Below, piece by piece: positions 8,897-17,809 of a stretch of 64,000 nucleotides of DNA (position 1 is the first letter of the stretch; each line of letters begins with the position of its first letter). The position numbers and the translations under genes were made by a program. Source of the DNA: Formosa haliotis (GTDB lineage Bacteria > Bacteroidota > Bacteroidia > Flavobacteriales > Flavobacteriaceae); NCBI RefSeq assembly GCF_001685485.1, contig NZ_BDEL01000001.1, positions 1-64,000 of the forward strand, given 5' to 3'. The notes below the pieces were generated by a model that was given only the letters and a program-made list of their open reading frames with translations, searched no databases and was not told where the DNA came from.

Positions 8897-10637
8897 AAAG
8901 AGGTTGTCTAAAAAGGCAGCCTCTTTTTTTGGTTTAGATTTTATCAAAAGTTCAGTTTTTCGTATTTTAAAAGTATGAAAAGCAACATTGTATGGAAGAC
9001 CAATAGTCAGACACAATTGAGTCTTCTTCCTCCGAGTTATGATGATTTTGTTCCAGAACATCACCCTGTGCGTATTGTAAATAGTATTTTAAATCAGATA
9101 GACATTCGTTCTATAGAAAACACCTATAAAGGAGGTGGTACTTCTAGCTATCACCCAAGAGATTTACTCAAAATTTTAATCTACGCCTATCTTCGTAATT
9201 TATATTCTTCTCGCAAAATAGAACAAGCCTTGGGAGAAAACGTTCATTTTATGTGGCTTAGTGGTTGTATCCAACCCGATCATAATACCATCAGTAATTT
9301 TCGTTCAGGAAAACTCAAAGGGAATTTTAAAAAGATATTTAATCAAGTTGTTATTCTCCTTGCTAAGGAAGGTTACTTGAGTTTAAAAGATATTTATGTT
9401 GATGGCACCAAAATAGAAGCCAATGCTAATCGCTATACTTTTGTATGGGGCAAAAGCATTAAAACCTCACGCTCACGTATTGAAAAACAACTCAAAGAAC
9501 TATGGCGTTATGTAGAGACGGTATATGCAGAAGAAGAACAAAAGCCTAACGAGCCAGATAATTTTAAAGCGATAAATCCTGAGCAAGTCTCCCAAACCAT
9601 AGATAAAATTAATCAAGCACTCCAAGGAAAAGAGATTGATAAAAAAGTGAAGCAAAAGCTTAACTATGCCAAAAAGAACTGGCCTGGGAATATAGCAAAA
9701 TATAATACCTACCAGCAGCACATGGGGAGTCGCAACTCAATGAGCAAGACAGATCCTGATGCTACTTTTATGAAAATGAAAGAAGACCATATGCTAAATG
9801 GACAGCTCAAACCAGGATATAATTTGCAAGCATCTACCAACAATCAGTTTATTACCAATTACACCCTTGCACAAACTACGGCAGATACCACCACACTTAT
9901 AGAGCATACAGAAGATTTTATTAAGGGATATGGCAAAGCTCCACAAGCCTTAACAGCAGATGCAGGTTATGGTAGTGATGAAAATTACACCTATCTGGAA
10001 GATCAGAATATCGAAGCTTTTGTTAAGTACAATTACTTCCATAAAGAACAGTTAGATGAGAAACGAGGTAAGACTAAAAATCCATTTGCAGCAGATAAAC
10101 TTTTTTATAACCATAATACAGATACGTATTACTGTCCTATGGGACAACCTATGGAAAATATTGGTAGCTACATAAGACAAACAGCTACAGGATATGAACA
10201 AAAAATCGATAGATATCAGGCTAAGAATTGCTTCGGATGCCAGCTCCGGAGTCTCTGTCATCAATCAAAATACAACCGCATTATAGAGAGGAATCACAAA
10301 TTGGTTAGACTCAAAGCAAAAGCCAAACAAAAATTATTAAGCCCAGAAGGAGTTGCTCATAGAAAACAGCGTTGCTGGGATGTTGAAGCTGTTTTTGGTA
10401 ATATTAAACACAATATGAACTTCAAAAGGTTTATGTTAAGAGGACTTGATAAAGTAATTACCGAAATAGGACTTATTGCAATGGCACATAACCTTAAAAA
10501 AGTGAGTTTAGCCATATAAAATCACAGTGCCTATTTTTAACTAGACTCGAATTACTAAGTAAAAAAGAAAATCCTGATTAAACCCAAAATGTTCAAAAAA
10601 TAAAAGGTCGCCTAATTGGTTTTTAGACGACCTCTTT
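8897..10637 (+). mobile_element. IS1182-family insertion sequence, copy 1
   Basis: The ends were fixed by comparing the two copies. Both share everything from AAAGAGG to CCTCTTT and diverge outside. The imperfect terminal inverted repeats are AAAGAGGTTGTCTAAAAA (left) and AAAGAGGTCGTCTAAAAA (right, read inward). The length is 1741 bp, one base shorter than copy 2 because of a T-run next to the left end. Each end also folds into its own hairpin with T-runs. No clear target duplication is visible. The element lies between the converging DUF4870 and decarboxylase genes. Confidence 0.9.
8975..10519 (+). CDS. IS1182-family transposase
   Basis: A 514-residue DDE transposase. The N-terminal domain (LLPPSYDDFVPEHHPVRIVNSI, residues 15-36, then SSYHPRDLLKILIYAYL) is the typical IS1182/IS5-like region. 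The catalytic core includes the first acidic residue in YVDGTKIEANANRYTF, the second in TADAGYGSDENY and the C-terminal glutamate region RCWDVEAVFGNIKHNM, after a Cys-rich insert (CPMG, CFGCQLRSLCHQ) often seen in this family. The protein is identical to that of copy 2 at 51687-53231. The frame is intact, so the element may be active. Confidence 0.95.
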   Translation: MKSNIVWKTNSQTQLSLLPPSYDDFVPEHHPVRIVNSILNQIDIRSIENTYKGGGTSSYHPRDLLKILIYAYLRNLYSSRKIEQALGENVHFMWLSGCIQPDHNTISNFRSGKLKGNFKKIFNQVVILLAKEGYLSLKDIYVDGTKIEANANRYTFVWGKSIKTSRSRIEKQLKELWRYVETVYAEEEQKPNEPDNFKAINPEQVSQTIDKINQALQGKEIDKKVKQKLNYAKKNWPGNIAKYNTYQQHMGSRNSMSKTDPDATFMKMKEDHMLNGQLKPGYNLQASTNNQFITNYTLAQTTADTTTLIEHTEDFIKGYGKAPQALTADAGYGSDENYTYLEDQNIEAFVKYNYFHKEQLDEKRGKTKNPFAADKLFYNHNTDTYYCPMGQPMENIGSYIRQTATGYEQKIDRYQAKNCFGCQLRSLCHQSKYNRIIERNHKLVRLKAKAKQKLLSPEGVAHRKQRCWDVEAVFGNIKHNMNFKRFMLRGLDKVITEIGLIAMAHNLKKVSLAI

Positions 10638-10660
10638 TTTTGGACTAATTCAATATTAAA

Positions 10661-11794
10661 CTAAGCTATTACAGCTTCAAATTCTGTTGGTATTTCAAAT
10701 AATTCTGTTTTTAAATCTTCAAGAAAAGCATCTATTTGCTTAAACGTTATTCCAGGAATACAAATAATGTGTGCGATATCATCTTGCGATGCTAACTGAT
10801 ATTTTTTACAAATACGTTCGCTAGGTTTAGGTAAAACAACAGTTAATCCTTCGTTATTTCTCCAGGCCTTAATACCTAACCCGTTTAATTTATGTTCGGT
10901 GTAGGCTGCAATTTCTTGAGAGGCTTTAACACGATCTTTTAATCCTTCATGTCCGTGCTTTTGGATGAAATCCCAAATAAATAGAGGGGTTAATCCGTTT
11001 CTAGAACCTGTAATAGTAGTATCCATAGTGCCAACATACGACACCGAATTTGCAATTCTATCTCTGTGCTTACGCTTTACTAATACGGCACCGCATGGAA
11101 TAGGACTTCCCATAAATTTATGTCCAGAAATAGCTATACTGTCTATTCCTTCGGCAAAATCAAATTTAGGTTTCGGATCGATATAAGGAGCAATTGTTCC
11201 TAAAAAAGCAGCATCGCAATGAATGAAATAATCTTTAATGGCATATTTTTTAATGATGCGTTTAATTTCCGATATTTTATCTACAGCTTCCGTCATGGTT
11301 GTACCAATGTTCAAAAAGAAAATGGCTGGTTTATCACGACGTAAGGCTACGGTTTGCTCTAAATCTTCATAATCCATTTCGCCATTGTCTTGAGATCGGA
11401 TTACGATGTTAGGAATATTTAATAAATGTAAATTCTTTTTTACACTATAGTGTGTGCTTTCGCTATAATACACCATAGCATTTGGGAAACTCTCTCGTGC
11501 TAAATATAAGGCGTATAAATTACCTTCTGTACCACCATTTGTAACATACCCCCAAACATCTTTCATGCTACTCGATAACATTTCTGCAAAGAATGCGATG
11601 CATTGACGTTCGATATCTTTAGTATCGATAGCGAATGTAGAAGGACTTTCAGGATCTCCAACATTATTAATGCAGATATCTAAAAATGGGGCATAATCGC
11701 TATAAGAAAAATCTTTAGCTACAGGATAGCCTAAAAATGATTCAGAATTTGCTTTAATTCTGTCGTAAACTGCTTTTATTTCTGTTGTGTTCAT
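10661..11794 (-). CDS. hdc: Pyridoxal-phosphate histidine decarboxylase-like enzyme
   Basis: A 377-residue group II PLP decarboxylase that aligns along its length with the Gram-negative histidine decarboxylase of Morganella (378 residues). Shared segments include WGYVTNGGTEGN (residues 81-92), THYSVKK with the ring-stacking His115, NIGTT, HCDAA with the PLP-nitrogen Asp194, SGHKFMGSPIPCG with the PLP Lys226, and TITGSRNG. Histidine to histamine plus CO2 is the likely reaction. Another aromatic or small amino acid cannot be excluded. It is divergent from an Lrp-type regulator across about 150 bases, with a TATCTTTG minus-7 element on the minus strand at 11814-11821. No amine antiporter lies nearby. 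Confidence 0.85.
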   Translation of the reverse strand: MNTTEIKAVYDRIKANSESFLGYPVAKDFSYSDYAPFLDICINNVGDPESPSTFAIDTKDIERQCIAFFAEMLSSSMKDVWGYVTNGGTEGNLYALYLARESFPNAMVYYSESTHYSVKKNLHLLNIPNIVIRSQDNGEMDYEDLEQTVALRRDKPAIFFLNIGTTMTEAVDKISEIKRIIKKYAIKDYFIHCDAAFLGTIAPYIDPKPKFDFAEGIDSIAISGHKFMGSPIPCGAVLVKRKHRDRIANSVSYVGTMDTTITGSRNGLTPLFIWDFIQKHGHEGLKDRVKASQEIAAYTEHKLNGLGIKAWRNNEGLTVVLPKPSERICKKYQLASQDDIAHIICIPGITFKQIDAFLEDLKTELFEIPTEFEAVIA

Positions 11795-11878
11795 GTCTTA
11801 AATATTTCTTCTGCAAAGATATTATTTAATTGATTTATTTTGTATTTTTTGAAATGTTTGAAAAATTATACTTTTAAA

Positions 11879-11907
11879 TTGTATTTATAAAGAATATATT
11901 ACTTTTG
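11879..11907 (+). promoter_or_regulatory. Promoter of the Lrp-family regulator
   Basis: TTG at 11879-11881, 18 bases, then TACTTTTG at 11900-11907. The predicted transcription start, about 11914, lies downstream of the ATG at 11905, so that upstream start cannot be used. This supports translation from 11947. Confidence 0.75.
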
Positions 11908-11946
11908 TTGAAGTTATATATTAATGTTTTAGAAATTCTTACCAAT

Positions 11947-12405
11947 ATGAAGTTAGATACCATCGATTTTAAGCTGATTGAAGCCCTGCAAAAAGATAGT
12001 AAACAGAGTATAAAACAACTTGCCGAAGGAGTGAGCTTGTCTATAACTCCCGTTCACGAACGCATTAAAAAGTTGGAGGCATCGGGCATAATTAATGGTT
12101 ATACTGCCGTGGTAGATTATAGTAAATTAGGGAAAACTTTGGCCGTGTATTGCCAAGTAACCTTAACCACACACCAAGATGAACCTTTTCGGAATTTTGA
12201 AGCTTATATTAATACTTTAGAAGATGTTGTGGAGGCGAATTATATTGCAGGAACCTACGACGTGCTATTAAAAATTCTATTGAAAGATATGAACGAATAT
12301 CAAGAGTTTATTTTAAAGCGAATCTCTAAAATGAGTATAGTGTCGAATATTCAAAGTTCGTTTGTGATAAAGAACATAAAGGACGGAAAAAATAAAGTCA
12401 TGTAA
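11947..12405 (+). CDS. Lrp/AsnC-family transcriptional regulator
   Basis: A 152-residue regulator with an N-terminal winged helix-turn-helix (MKLDTIDFKLIEALQKDSK, then SLSITPVHERIKKLEASGII) and a C-terminal RAM/ligand-binding domain (VYCQVTLTT, EANYIAGTYDVLLKIL). I chose the ATG at 11947 because homologues start at MKLDxID and because the promoter at 11879-11907 excludes the in-frame ATG at 11905. It is divergent from the histidine-decarboxylase gene, the usual position for a local amino-acid-responsive regulator of its neighbour, so it may sense histidine or a related amino acid (inference). Confidence 0.9.
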   Translation: MKLDTIDFKLIEALQKDSKQSIKQLAEGVSLSITPVHERIKKLEASGIINGYTAVVDYSKLGKTLAVYCQVTLTTHQDEPFRNFEAYINTLEDVVEANYIAGTYDVLLKILLKDMNEYQEFILKRISKMSIVSNIQSSFVIKNIKDGKNKVM

Positions 12406-12440
12406 ATTCCATTTGGTTATGGAGTCTACATGACTTTTTA
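12398..12440. terminator. Bidirectional terminator between the Lrp gene and dnaN
   Basis: The outer arms TCATGTA and TACATGA and the inner arms TCCAT and ATGGA form a nested hairpin overlapping the regulator stop codon. A T-run follows on the plus side and A-rich sequence precedes, so it serves both converging genes. Confidence 0.7.
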
Positions 12441-12460
12441 TATCGTGATATGAGTTATAT

Positions 12461-13579
12461 CTAACTATTTAGCATAACCGGCATAACAAGCATAGTAACT
12501 TGTTCGCCTTCATCTAAACCATCGATAGGGGTTAAAATTCCAGCACGATTAGGTAAACTCATTTCAAGTTGAACGTCGTCTGAATTTAAGTTGTTTAGCA
12601 TTTCGGTTAAAAAGCGAGAGTTGAATCCGATTTGCATATCGTCACCCTGATAGTCACATGTTAAACGCTCTTCAGCCTTGTTGCTGTAATCTATATCTTC
12701 TGCAGAAATATTTAATTCTGCACCTGCAATTTTTAAACGGATTTGGTGTGTGGTTTTGTTCGAGAAAATACTAACACGTTTTACAGAGCTTAAAAACTGG
12801 TTTCTAGCAATGGTAAGTTTATTTGGATTCTCTTTAGGAATTACAGCCTCGTAATTAGGATACTTTCCATCAATTAAACGACAAATTAATTCTACATTAT
12901 CAAATGTGAATTTTGCGTTAGAATCGTTGTATTCTACAATAACATCATCTTCACTTCCCGCTAAAATTCCTTTTAATAAATTTAAAGGTTTTTTTGGCAT
13001 AATGAATTCGGCAACTTCTGTGGCAGAAACATCGGCTCGTGTATATTTTACTAGTTTATGAGCATCTGTAGCAACAAAGGTTAGGCCTTCTGTAGAGAAT
13101 TGAAAAAATACCCCACTCATTACCGGACGTAAATCATCGTTTCCAGCCGCAAATATAGTTTTGCTAATAGCAGTGGCTAAAATATCGCCTACAATAGTGG
13201 TTGTACTTGGATTGTCTAAAGATACAGCTTTAGGAAATTCATTTCCGTTAGCATAGGCCAAGGCATATTTACCGTGATTAGAACTAATTTCTATGGTGTT
13301 ATTATCTTCAATAATAAACGTTAAGGGTTGTTCTGGAAAAGTTTTTAAAGTATCTAAAAGTAAACGCGCCGGAATAGCCACACTACCATCACTATCGCTT
13401 TCAACTTCAAGCTTTGCAGACATGGTTGTTTCTAAATCGCTAGCCGAAACTGTAAGTTCAGAATGGCTCAGTTCAAAAAGAAAATTGTCTAAAATAGGTA
13501 AAGTGTTCGAACTATTAATTACGCCTCCTAGAACTTGTAATTGCTTTAATAAATAGGTGCTTGATACTATAAATTTCAT
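12461..13579 (-). CDS. dnaN: DNA polymerase III beta sliding clamp
   Basis: A 372-residue ring-forming processivity clamp that tethers the replicative polymerase to DNA. It starts MKFIVSSTYLLKQLQVLGGVI, contains the three-domain pattern with typical segments (ATDAHKLVKYTR, GKYPNYEAVIPKENPN, SRFLTEMLNNL), and ends in the conserved partner-binding tail VTMLVMPVMLNS. It is a single minus-strand gene. A TATATTTG minus-7 element lies on the minus strand at 13610-13617. Nothing unusual is seen in it. Confidence 0.97.
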   Translation of the reverse strand: MKFIVSSTYLLKQLQVLGGVINSSNTLPILDNFLFELSHSELTVSASDLETTMSAKLEVESDSDGSVAIPARLLLDTLKTFPEQPLTFIIEDNNTIEISSNHGKYALAYANGNEFPKAVSLDNPSTTTIVGDILATAISKTIFAAGNDDLRPVMSGVFFQFSTEGLTFVATDAHKLVKYTRADVSATEVAEFIMPKKPLNLLKGILAGSEDDVIVEYNDSNAKFTFDNVELICRLIDGKYPNYEAVIPKENPNKLTIARNQFLSSVKRVSIFSNKTTHQIRLKIAGAELNISAEDIDYSNKAEERLTCDYQGDDMQIGFNSRFLTEMLNNLNSDDVQLEMSLPNRAGILTPIDGLDEGEQVTMLVMPVMLNS

Positions 13580-13656
13580 CTGTATCTAAAGAGTTTATTT
13601 TAATAATTACAAATATATCTTTAAAAGCATTAAATAAGAAACAAACTTATTAACAT

Positions 13657-15324
13657 TTAGGCGCCATACTTCTTCTTTCTGATGTAATTAAATACAAATC
13701 CGAAACCAGCCAATAAGGCCAAAGGTATCAATGTATTAAGGAGTTGCCAGCTTAATTTAGACGTCGCGATTTTTTCTTGATCAAGAAAAGGAACGGTAAT
13801 TTCTTTAGACCGAATGTTTATAAGTCCGTTATCCTCTAAGAGGTAATTTACAGAATTTAATAAGAATTCTTTATTTCCGAAAAGCTGCCCCGTCCATCGA
13901 TCGAATCCTAATTCTTGCGGAACATTCTTGATAACATCATTTTTAATGAGATCGCCATCTGCAATAACAATCATTTTAGTAGCTGTACTTAGCTCTTTAT
14001 TAGAAGCCATTTTAAAGGGTTTAATTCGGTTTTTATAAGCCGAAGTAAATTCGCCTTCAATTAAAACTGCAAGCGGCTGACTCCCTTTGTTGAATGATTT
14101 AGGGTCGGGTTCTTGGGTTACCACATCTAAACTAATCTCTTTGGGTGCGCCTTCAAGCTTTGTCAGTTTAGCACTTTCCAAAAGAATGGTCTTTTTAAGA
14201 TTGTTTTTTAAGGTATCTATCGGACTAGCAAAATCGAATTTAATAATATTTACATTGTTTACGATGGGATGCGTGTTACTTGTATTTACTAGAGGTGAAT
14301 AGGGCCAACGTACATTTTGAAATTGAGAATTACTACCTTCTCCCATGGCCAAAGTAATGGGGGCCGAGTACGGAGTACTTATTAAAAAAGGGTTAACACG
14401 AACACCGTATTTAAAGAATAAATCGGTAAGGTTTAAATCTCTAGGCAAAGCAATAGCGCGTCCAGAGGCATTGTATAGACTGTCTTTTTCCATAGCAACA
14501 GCATCTATGAGCCAAAGGCTTTTTCCGCCATTCATGGTATATTGATCTAGCACTAATTTTTCTTCTTCAGTAAAGGCTTCGGTAGGTTTTGCGGCTATAA
14601 TTAAATCGTAAGCATTTAATTTATTAAGCGTTTGCTCTGGTTTATTCGCTACACTATCTAAAGTAAAAGGCGCAATAAAATAGTAATCGCGAAGGGTTGT
14701 TAAAAAGTCGGCGAGGTATTGATCTTCTAGCTCTCCATTCCCTTTTAAAATGGCAATTTTTTTACTTTTTCCGTATACTAACTTACTAATACCATCTGCA
14801 AAGGCGTATTCTAAATGCTGAACAGAATTAGTAACAAGTTCCTGTTGTGAAGCTCCTAATTTGTTTTTAACTAACGGAATTTTTACCGTAACATCGTTGT
14901 AGCTAGCCAAGGCCCAAGGAAAAATAATTTCTTGGCTGCTTTTACCTTGCTCCTGAACGGTAAGTTGCATTGGTGTTAAGCCACGATTGTTTAATTGTTG
15001 AATAACTAAATCTCGATTGGTTTCGTCTTCTAGCGGATTTATAAAATTGAATTTAATATTGCTGTTTTGTGCATAAAATTCTTCTAAAAGTTGCTTCGTT
15101 TCCGATTGAAGTCTTCTAAATTCTGAAGGAAACCCTTCGCCTTCTAAAAATACATCTATAAGTATGGGAGAATTCGCATCTGCCACTATTTGTTTTGTGG
15201 CTTCACTTAAGGTGTAGCGTTGGTCTTGTGTTAAATCGAAACGCTTATACACGGTGTTTCCAATAAAATTCAACGCGATAAGCCCCAAGACTAATACTAG
15301 TATATATTTAAGATTTTTACTCAT
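13657..15324 (-). CDS. gldG: Gliding motility ABC transporter auxiliary protein GldG
   Basis: A 555-residue protein with one membrane helix at each end (residues 7-24 and about 530-548) and a large periplasmic region between them, the GldG/ABC-transporter auxiliary layout. Family segments include LTQDQRYTLSEATKQIV, SPILIDVFLEGEGFPSEFRRLQSET and GGKSLWLIDAV. With GldF and the ATPase GldA (not in this window) it forms an ABC transporter needed for gliding in Flavobacterium johnsoniae. Its start overlaps the end of the preceding small membrane gene by 8 bases, so the three genes are one translationally coupled unit. Confidence 0.93.
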   Translation of the reverse strand: MSKNLKYILVLVLGLIALNFIGNTVYKRFDLTQDQRYTLSEATKQIVADANSPILIDVFLEGEGFPSEFRRLQSETKQLLEEFYAQNSNIKFNFINPLEDETNRDLVIQQLNNRGLTPMQLTVQEQGKSSQEIIFPWALASYNDVTVKIPLVKNKLGASQQELVTNSVQHLEYAFADGISKLVYGKSKKIAILKGNGELEDQYLADFLTTLRDYYFIAPFTLDSVANKPEQTLNKLNAYDLIIAAKPTEAFTEEEKLVLDQYTMNGGKSLWLIDAVAMEKDSLYNASGRAIALPRDLNLTDLFFKYGVRVNPFLISTPYSAPITLAMGEGSNSQFQNVRWPYSPLVNTSNTHPIVNNVNIIKFDFASPIDTLKNNLKKTILLESAKLTKLEGAPKEISLDVVTQEPDPKSFNKGSQPLAVLIEGEFTSAYKNRIKPFKMASNKELSTATKMIVIADGDLIKNDVIKNVPQELGFDRWTGQLFGNKEFLLNSVNYLLEDNGLINIRSKEITVPFLDQEKIATSKLSWQLLNTLIPLALLAGFGFVFNYIRKKKYGA

Positions 15325-15805
15325 TAAATTGTTGTTCTAATTGATAGTGTTCTATGCCTTTTGCAACATTATTCTCGAAAGTAATTTTAATACATTCTTG
15401 AGTTTTATTGAATGCTCCAGGTTTGATTCCTAAATTATAATTCCAAAAATTTGTATCGTTAGCTTTTATAGCATCGTTCCAGCTAAACCATTCCGGTTTG
15501 CCCAGTAGAGTCGTTATTTCCGATTTGCTTTTTCCTAAAAGGAGTTTAGAATGTTCTAAATCGTAAGCCATTTCGTAGCGATATGCCGGTGTTTTTTTCC
15601 AGGCTTTCGCTTCAAAATGTTTTTCATGATGATAATCGCTAAAGATATTTATTAACGGATAAAGCACATAAAAATAAAGAACCGGTGTAAGTACAATACT
15701 AATTATAAGGGACACCCAAATGCGCTTGTCTATGGTTCTTGCAAACAAAAAAACAAGGACAAAAAGCAAACTAATTATGATAATAAAAGGCACTGTGAAT
15801 ATCAT
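15317..15805 (-). CDS. Unknown membrane protein inserted between gldF and gldG
   Basis: A 162-residue protein with two N-terminal membrane helices (residues 4-22 and 30-53) and a soluble domain of about 105 residues. I do not recognise a named family. The domain has a BamE/SmpA-like look: LLLGKSKSEITTLLGKPEW resembles the helix that opens those folds, followed by FWNYNLGI and the strand-like CIKITFENNVAKGIEHYQ. It starts 2 bases after the gldF stop and overlaps gldG by 8 bases, so it is made together with the gliding transporter. In F. johnsoniae gldF and gldG are adjacent, which makes this gene a lineage-specific addition. Confidence 0.75.
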   Translation of the reverse strand: MIFTVPFIIIISLLFVLVFLFARTIDKRIWVSLIISIVLTPVLYFYVLYPLINIFSDYHHEKHFEAKAWKKTPAYRYEMAYDLEHSKLLLGKSKSEITTLLGKPEWFSWNDAIKANDTNFWNYNLGIKPGAFNKTQECIKITFENNVAKGIEHYQLEQQFNE

Positions 15806-15807
15806 GC

Positions 15808-16520
15808 TTACTTATTATTAATATTGAATTGGGTTAAGGCGATAAATAATGTTGAAACACTTAAAAAATAAACGATATCCCGTGTGTCTAAAACGCCACG
15901 ACTCATACTTTTAAAATGAAAACTCATACCCAAAGTATCTATAAAATTACTCGATAAAGCATCTGCAATGCCTTCAAAACCAATATAAAAAAAGAAACAT
16001 AAAAATACGGCAATTATAAAAGTTACGATTTGATTGTCTGAAAGGGTAGAGGCAAATACCCCCATTGCGGTGTAAGCGGCTACTAAAAATAGTAAACCAA
16101 AATAAGATCCTAAAGTACTTCCTAAATCTAAGTTACCTTCAGGGCTTCCTAGTTTATAAACTGTAAATACATATAATAAAGTGGGTAATAAGGCAATAAG
16201 AATAAGTATAAAGGCTCCAAAATATTTTCCTAAAACAATTTGTAATCGGGTTACCGGTTTTGTTAACAATAACTCTAAAGTACCTTGTTTTTTTTCGTCA
16301 GCAAAGCTACGCATGGTCACTGCGGGAATTAAGAACATTAAAATCCAAGGTGCTAAAAGGAAAAATGAAGACAGGTCTGCAAAACCATTATCTAAAATGT
16401 TGAAGTCTCCTTTAAAAAACCATAAAAATAATCCGTTTAACAATAAAAATAAGGCAATAACCAAGTAGCCAATAGGTGAGGCGAAAAATGAATTAATTTC
16501 TTTTTTAATATGGCAAACAT
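15808..16520 (-). CDS. gldF: Gliding motility ABC transporter permease GldF (one frameshift)
   Basis: A multi-helix ABC-2 type permease. The long frame covers most of the protein (MRSFADEKKQGTLELLLTKPVTRLQIVLGKYFGAF is the classic ABC-2 coupling region). The true start is ATG at 16518-16520, reading MFAILKKEINSFFASPIGYL after one A is restored in a six-A run near 16501-16506. The repaired length is about 237 residues, as in other GldF proteins. It heads the gldF-unknown-gldG unit. The break is probably a base-calling error, since the lost N-terminus is conserved. Confidence 0.92.
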
Positions 16521-16560
16521 TCTTTTTTTGTTATAATTTGAAGTTGTTTTGTGCGTTATT

Positions 16561-16857
16561 TTACGGTAAACTTACCATTTTATCTACACTCCAAGCTTCA
16601 GGTTTATGGTTAAATAATTGTTTTGTTTTAGACCAAAGATCCTTAAATAAATCAGATTGTCTATAGTGTTCTAAATGCTGTTCTTCGTCCCAATAACTAT
16701 AGGTGAAAAATATAGAGTCGTTTTGTTTGTCGCGATACAATTCTAAAAAGTTACAGCCTTCAAAATTTCTAATCAGTTCTTTTTTTGAATCGAACAAACT
16801 TAAAAATTCATCAACTTTAGAAGGCTCAAAACTCATTTTTACTATACGTACAAACAT
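16561..16857 (-). CDS. ABM-domain (antibiotic biosynthesis monooxygenase-like) protein
   Basis: A 98-residue single-domain ferredoxin-like protein of the ABM/YgiN type: MFVRIVKMSFEPSKVDEFLSLF, NFEGCNFLELYRDK, and FFTYSYWDEEQHLEHYRQSDLFKDLW. Such dimeric proteins include quinol monooxygenases and haem-degrading enzymes, but many have no known substrate and I do not assign one. It begins 5 bases after the stop of the SAM hydrolase and is co-transcribed with it. Confidence 0.82.
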   Translation of the reverse strand: MFVRIVKMSFEPSKVDEFLSLFDSKKELIRNFEGCNFLELYRDKQNDSIFFTYSYWDEEQHLEHYRQSDLFKDLWSKTKQLFNHKPEAWSVDKMVSLP

Positions 16858-16861
16858 ACCA

Positions 16862-17698
16862 CTAGTCTTTTAAAAAGTTAACGGTTATCGTGTCCATTAA
16901 GGTTAATCCCATTAATGTAGATGCGCCTCCCACTGTCGTGGTGTTACTTTTGTAAATCGCAATTTCTAAATAATTAGAAGAGTTAAAAACCACTAAACCT
17001 TTTCCTTCTGCTTGGCGGTCGGAAACAGGTTTTGAAAAATCGACCACATCGCTATATTTATTATATATGGTATTAAACGAATGATTTCTAGCAGAAATTT
17101 TATAAGTACGTCCTTTTTGAATATTCTCGAAAAACTTTCGTTTAATATTGGTAATCACATTCCCGTAATTATCAATATAAATGATGCTCCCTATAATTTG
17201 ATTTTGATCGTCGTTAATATAAGGTCTTAAATTTTGAATCGGTTTTATATGCTCTATAGTTTTTCCAATAACATCAAGCGTCCCGCCACGAGCAATATGG
17301 CAAGCCACTTTTACAAACACATCTAGTACTGGAAAACTCGTTTGAATTTTATTGTGAATATTAATTTCGACAATTTTTTCCGGATTAATTTCGGCACAAA
17401 TCATACTCATTATTCCGTTGTTCGCACAAATAAAATAATGGCCATCTAACAGTACGGCTATATGTGTGTTTTCCGGATTAATTTCGGCATCAATGCCTAT
17501 AATATGTATGGAACCTTTTGGGAAACTTGTGTATGCATTTTGAATGATATATGCCGCTTCAGAGATGCTAAATGGAGACACAGAATGCGAGATATCAACA
17601 ATTCTAACATCTGGTAATTCACTATAGATAGCGCCTTTAATTGCCCCAGCGAAGTGGTCTTTTTCACCAAAATCTGTTGTTAAAGTTATTATAGCCAT
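16862..17698 (-). CDS. S-adenosylmethionine hydrolase (DUF62, SAM hydroxide adenosyltransferase)
   Basis: A 278-residue protein of the fluorinase/chlorinase superfamily. The N-terminus has ITLTTDFGEKDHFAGAIKG with the Asp of TTDFG that holds the ribose, followed by DISHSVSPFSISEAAYI. The C-terminal domain shows YIDNYGNVITNI. Prokaryotic members without the halogenase signature use water to split SAM into adenosine and methionine, the likely activity here. It is divergent from phoH, with about 110 bases between them, a neighbour pair seen in other flavobacteria. Confidence 0.9.
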   Translation of the reverse strand: MAIITLTTDFGEKDHFAGAIKGAIYSELPDVRIVDISHSVSPFSISEAAYIIQNAYTSFPKGSIHIIGIDAEINPENTHIAVLLDGHYFICANNGIMSMICAEINPEKIVEINIHNKIQTSFPVLDVFVKVACHIARGGTLDVIGKTIEHIKPIQNLRPYINDDQNQIIGSIIYIDNYGNVITNIKRKFFENIQKGRTYKISARNHSFNTIYNKYSDVVDFSKPVSDRQAEGKGLVVFNSSNYLEIAIYKSNTTTVGGASTLMGLTLMDTITVNFLKD

Positions 17699-17809
17699 AC
17701 GTGAATTGTTGATATGTTTTTCACATATCTGAAATAAATTTCATTAAGTTTGTTAGAAGCACAAAACTAATAAAACTTAACTGATATATTTAATTAAATC
17801 TACCTGCTT

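Noticed and set aside
9500..10264. Open frames of 70-73 residues antisense to the transposase (also at 51942-52706)
   Set aside because: They repeat exactly in both copies because the DNA is the same. They overlap conserved transposase motifs and lack family features.
11905..11946. Upstream ATG for the Lrp regulator
   Set aside because: It lies before the transcription start predicted from the promoter at 11879-11907, and homologues start at MKLDxID.
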